Assembly: GCA_032260385.1 (NCBI GenBank)
Contig: JAVVEL010000001.1
Coordinates: 124,001 to 188,000 of the forward strand
Length of the DNA: 64,000 nt
Direction of reading: 5' to 3'
From: UBA9300 sp032260385
GTDB lineage: Bacteria; Bacteroidota; Bacteroidia; Bacteroidales; VadinHA17
The notes beneath the pieces are model-generated. The model ran no database searches, was not told where the DNA came from, and saw only the letters and a program-made list of their open reading frames with translations. Within the stretch, counting starts at the first letter, position 1. Each line of letters opens with the position of its first letter. The translations under genes were made by a program, and so were the position numbers. Shown here one piece after another: positions 61,223 to 64,000 of this stretch.

Positions 61223-62588
61223 TATTTACCCTGCTTATATACTCAAGTAGCACTGAATATTCTCTTCCGAGCAGAGAGTATTCAGGATTCTTCCTGTTAA
61301 CATATTTCCTCACTCTCATCCTTTCAAGTAGTTTCTGCCAGATGAGAGTGTAATTCCATGCGAATATTCCGGAAGGTATTATCAGTATTACTGCAATCAG
61401 GGCAAGCCACCACACGGGAATGAAGATGAAGGCTATAATGGCATACAGGGGTAAAAATATGAGCCCCAGTATCAATGAGATGGCATAGCGTATTGATCCG
61501 TGGAACATAATGTCCTTGACGTTTTTTAATGGCAGCTTTGGTATGATATAAAATATATAATTCAGCACCCATCCGGCTATGAAAAAGGGTAACAATGCTA
61601 TAAGGCCGGCAACTGCCAGAAGCTGAAATATAATTCTGGGTTTTTTCCTGTTAAGATGGTAATATCCTACATTAAGCTTATCTGCCAGGTTTCTTATTAA
61701 AAGAGCCTGCTTGCATATTTTTTCATACAGCCCAGGATTTTTTTCCTGTAATGCTTCCATCTGGCTTATCAGTTCCTTATCCCTTCTCACCTTGGGGTAG
61801 GAGGTAGAGGTGGAATATTTACCGTTTACCATTTCCCTCAGCTCGTCAAGTGCTTCATAGTCTTCTTCCGAGTCGATGTGCACCATATATTTTTTAAGCT
61901 CATCTGAAAGCCTGTCCCTTAGTTTATTATATGCTAACTGCGGGTTTTCTTCATATAATTCCCTGTATTCTCTTACATCAATGGGTTTGCCATAAATTAC
62001 CGTCAGGACAGAACGAAACCGGTGGTAGTCAGAAAAATCAAGCCCTACGGGAATAATTTTCAGGCCCATGGAAAAATCTTCAGATTCTTCTGTTTGCAAA
62101 GCAATCCTGAAAATGCCCTTCTTAAGCTGGCGTAACCTCCTGAAGCCGGCGTGATTGCCTTCGGGAAGGATGACTATCGGCTTATTGTTTTTAAGTACAT
62201 CAATGGTTTTGCTGAATATTTCGTCATTTTGCTTCAGGTTGTCGAAGCCATCCCTTATCCTGTATACAGGGAGTATCTTAAGATAATACAGGATGGAGGC
62301 AATAAATTTCTTTTTAAAAATATCAGCCCTGGCAAGATAAACCTGCTGGCCCCTGGTTGATGATACTATGGCCATCGCGTCCATCAGGGCGTTCTGGTGA
62401 TTCGGGGCCAGTATCTTGGGAAAATTATTATCAAGGTTCTCCCTTCCGATAACTATTACTTTCCTGTAATATATATTGTTATGCCATATGCTGGCAACGA
62501 ATTTCAGCAATGCATACCCTGCAGAAGTTTTTTCAATATTATTTCTACCCATACCCTGTTTAATATTTTTCCGCCTGTCTGCTGCCAT
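61209..62588 (-). CDS. Lysophospholipid/glycerol-3-phosphate acyltransferase family protein
   Basis: 459 residues from the ATG at 62588; an ATG at 62552 (MGRNNIEKTSAGY) is an alternative. The PlsC-type motifs are at the N-terminal side: APNHQNALMDAMAI (an H-x5-D form), then VYRIRDGFDNL and VILPEGNHAGFRRLRQLKKG. The C-terminal third has two hydrophobic regions (LLAVAGLIALLPFFIAGWVLNYIFY; LGLIFLPLYAIIAFIFIPVWWLALIAVILIIP), so it is a membrane protein. It probably acylates glycerol-phosphate or a related lipid. Confidence 0.88.
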   Translation of the reverse strand: MAADRRKNIKQGMGRNNIEKTSAGYALLKFVASIWHNNIYYRKVIVIGRENLDNNFPKILAPNHQNALMDAMAIVSSTRGQQVYLARADIFKKKFIASILYYLKILPVYRIRDGFDNLKQNDEIFSKTIDVLKNNKPIVILPEGNHAGFRRLRQLKKGIFRIALQTEESEDFSMGLKIIPVGLDFSDYHRFRSVLTVIYGKPIDVREYRELYEENPQLAYNKLRDRLSDELKKYMVHIDSEEDYEALDELREMVNGKYSTSTSYPKVRRDKELISQMEALQEKNPGLYEKICKQALLIRNLADKLNVGYYHLNRKKPRIIFQLLAVAGLIALLPFFIAGWVLNYIFYIIPKLPLKNVKDIMFHGSIRYAISLILGLIFLPLYAIIAFIFIPVWWLALIAVILIIPSGIFAWNYTLIWQKLLERMRVRKYVNRKNPEYSLLGREYSVLLEYISRVNNEIQ

Positions 62589-62650
62589 ACATTATAAGGC
62601 AGCCATGTAAATTACTCTCGATACAATATACTAATATTTTAGCTTTTTGT

Positions 62651-63040
62651 CTACTTATCCATAAGCCTGTCAAGGTCGCGCCTTTCTTTTTTCGTTGGTC
62701 GTCCCCTACCCCTGTAGCGGTATAAGACCTGTGTTTTTTGCTTCATGTCCAGCTTGATTTTTTCTTCTTCCGGAGTATGGTCCTCAAGGTATGTATCAAC
62801 AATTTTGGCTGCTACCCTTGATGGAGGAATTCCCTTAATCCTGTACGTATAAAGTACAGGTGTTTTCTTAACCTTGATTATTTCCCCTGCTATCACCAGT
62901 CTTGAAGCCTTTACCGGCAGCTCATTTATTATTACCCTTCCCTTCTTGCATGCCTCAGTGGCCATGCTCCTGGTTTTATATATTCTTACCGACCAAAGAA
63001 ACTTATCAATTCTCTGGTCGGTCTCCGTTACCTTCTTCAT
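62651..63040 (-). CDS. S4-domain RNA-binding protein (Hsp15-like)
   Basis: 129 residues from the ATG at 63040; a GTG one codon earlier is possible. The S4 domain is at residues about 8-70 (RIDKFLWSVRIYKTRSMATEACKKGRVIINELPVK) and is followed by a basic tail (YRYRGRGRPTKKERRDLDRLMDK). Hsp15 (HslR) rescues stalled 50S subunits with bound peptidyl-tRNA, which fits its overlap (35 bases) with the peptidyl-tRNA hydrolase gene just upstream. Confidence 0.9.
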   Translation of the reverse strand: MKKVTETDQRIDKFLWSVRIYKTRSMATEACKKGRVIINELPVKASRLVIAGEIIKVKKTPVLYTYRIKGIPPSRVAAKIVDTYLEDHTPEEEKIKLDMKQKTQVLYRYRGRGRPTKKERRDLDRLMDK

Positions 63041-63617
63041 CACCGGATCGTTTTGCCTGCTTATTATACTTTGTCATAGTTAGTTCAATACCGATTGTGC
63101 CAAAAGACTTTATTATGTCAATAGCCAGACTGAGTCTGCTGTTCAAAATGTTTTTTTCATCTTCTGTCAGTTCACCGAGCACATAATTTACCTGGCCTCC
63201 TGTCATGAAATCGTTACCTATTCCAAACCGGAGTCTGGCATAATTGCCATGTCCGAGTATCATATTGATATGATTCAATCCGTTGTGACCGCCGTCTCCC
63301 CCCTTTGACCTCAGCCGCATTGATCCGAAGGGTATCGATAAATCATCAAGCACAACAAGGAGGTTTTCATCGGCTATCTTTTCCTTCCTGAGCCAGTATT
63401 TCACTGCATTCCCGCTTCTGTTAACGAATGTTGAAGGCTTGAGGAGGATAAAGGTCCTTCCCCTGTATTTAAAAGAGCAGACTTCACCGTATCGCCTGTC
63501 AGTAAAAACAACATTGGATGCCCGTGCCCAGGCATCCAGTATCATAAAACCAATATTATGACGCGTATTCTTGTACTCCTCACCAATATTACCCAATCCT
63601 GTAATCAGATATTTCAA
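63006..63617 (-). CDS. pth: Peptidyl-tRNA hydrolase
   Basis: 203 residues. The catalytic residues are visible: Asn in LITGLGNIGEEYKNTRHNIGF, with the catalytic His in TRHN, Asn in STFVNRSG, and Asp in VVLDDLSIPFG. GGDGGHNGLNHI is the tRNA-contact loop. It recycles tRNA from prematurely released peptidyl-tRNA. The C-terminus is extended (KYNKQAKRSGDEEGNGD) into the region shared with the S4 gene. It lies after rplY, the common rplY-pth order. Confidence 0.95.
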   Translation of the reverse strand: MKYLITGLGNIGEEYKNTRHNIGFMILDAWARASNVVFTDRRYGEVCSFKYRGRTFILLKPSTFVNRSGNAVKYWLRKEKIADENLLVVLDDLSIPFGSMRLRSKGGDGGHNGLNHINMILGHGNYARLRFGIGNDFMTGGQVNYVLGELTEDEKNILNSRLSLAIDIIKSFGTIGIELTMTKYNKQAKRSGDEEGNGDRPEN

Positions 63618-63647
63618 GACATGGGGTTTTAAATTTAACGACCAGTG

Positions 63648-64000
63648 CTAGTTGCTTCCAGCTTCTTCTCCTGCTTCTTCGGTAGTATCAGCTCCTTCCT
63701 CTGTCTCAGCGGCTTCACCTTCAACCTCACCTTCTGCCTCAACTTCTTCAGGAATTTCCATACCCTTCATAGCCAGACGTGATGATATAACGGCTACGAC
63801 CATGGCTCTTGGAGGGTCAAGTATTTCTATTCCGTCATAGCTGAGATCAGCTACCTTCATAGTCTCGCCTATATCAAGATTCGTGATGTCGATATCCAGT
63901 TTATCCGGTAAAGCATCAATATAGCCCCTTATAGTCAGTCGCCTTCTTTTAAGCCTTAATTTCCCTCCTGCCTTCAGACCTGCTGAATCACCTGTGAGAT
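63648..64000 (-). CDS. rplY: 50S ribosomal protein L25/Ctc, C-terminal part
   Basis: The frame is open to the window edge, so the 5' part (about the first half) lies outside. About 117 residues are visible. The C-terminal TL5-like domain is clear (TGDSAGLKAGGKLRLKRR, DALPDKLDIDITNLDIGETM, PPRAMVVAVISSRL). The acidic tail (EEVEAEGEVEGEAAETEEGA) resembles the L17 tail in composition. L25 binds 5S rRNA. It is 30 bases upstream of pth. Confidence 0.95.
   Translation of the reverse strand, partial: LTGDSAGLKAGGKLRLKRRRLTIRGYIDALPDKLDIDITNLDIGETMKVADLSYDGIEILDPPRAMVVAVISSRLAMKGMEIPEEVEAEGEVEGEAAETEEGADTTEEAGEEAGSN

Noticed and set aside
63652..63840. Plus-strand ORF opposite rplY
   Set aside because: Ser/Ala/Pro-rich shadow of the acidic L25 tail.
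1..64000. tRNA, rRNA, CRISPR, insertion sequence or prophage genes
   Set aside because: Read for in both orientations; no cloverleaf, regular spacer array, transposase or phage-like gene was seen.

Overview
The window is a chromosomal stretch of a member of the Bacteroidota, most likely a Bacteroidales/Marinilabiliales-type gliding or T9SS-bearing bacterium. The evidence is the gliding genes gldD and gldE, a T9SS type A sorting domain, -7 promoter boxes of the TAnnTTTG type, a zinc-less L36, an L17 with a long acidic tail, an EF-G2-like paralog, a geranylgeranylglyceryl phosphate synthase homolog, and a ribosomal super-operon in which rpsL-rpsG-fusA runs straight into rpsJ without tuf. I saw no insertion sequence, prophage, CRISPR array, tRNA or rRNA. 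Almost everything is ordinary core genome.

Layout. 1-5204: end of a tripartite RND efflux operon (TolC-like, HlyD-like, AcrB-like) followed by a small PII-like protein. 5208-8157 (minus): an exported protein of unknown function and an EF-G2-like translation factor. 8158-8608: divergent regulatory region with a candidate promoter and a structured leader. 8609-26695: str/S10/spc/alpha ribosomal super-operon with secY, map, infA and rpoA, closed by an intrinsic terminator. 26796-28067: eno. 28068-28803: a 735-base gap holding what looks like a complete non-coding RNA gene (promoter, dense base pairing, intrinsic terminator). 28804-35214: UbiD-family decarboxylase, SpoIIE-type phosphatase convergent with a hybrid sensor kinase, two exported proteins and a DUF4870 protein. 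35305-38181: hisS-hutH pair. 38178-40922 (minus): von Willebrand A protein, a broken ECF sigma factor, an anti-sigma-like protein and a Spy-like protein. 41193-46853: ychF, a T9SS-secreted M14 peptidase, a PafA-like protein with altered metal ligands, and a TPR protein. 47000-50784 (minus): ssb-gldE-gldD-phosphopantetheinyl transferase-GGGP synthase. 51106-55206: HU, a 30-residue basic protein, RNase G, DsbD-like. 55194-57661 (minus): lnt and an EamA transporter. 58052-59284: M19 dipeptidase lipoprotein. 59285-64000 (minus): VOC protein, SDR, acyltransferase, S4-domain protein, pth and the 3' part of rplY.

Functional themes: translation dominates (ribosome, EF-G, EF-G2, IF-1, HisRS, Pth, L25, YchF, S4 protein, RNase G). 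The second theme is the cell envelope (efflux, SecY, Lnt, gliding lipoprotein, T9SS cargo, DsbD, acyltransferase, GGGP synthase). The parts most worth a second look are the unassigned structured RNA at about 28200-28600, the structured leader of the str operon, the sigma factor cut at both ends with a chain of tiny start/stop-coupled ORFs nearby, and three enzyme-like proteins with substituted catalytic residues (EF-G2, PafA-like, histidine kinase).
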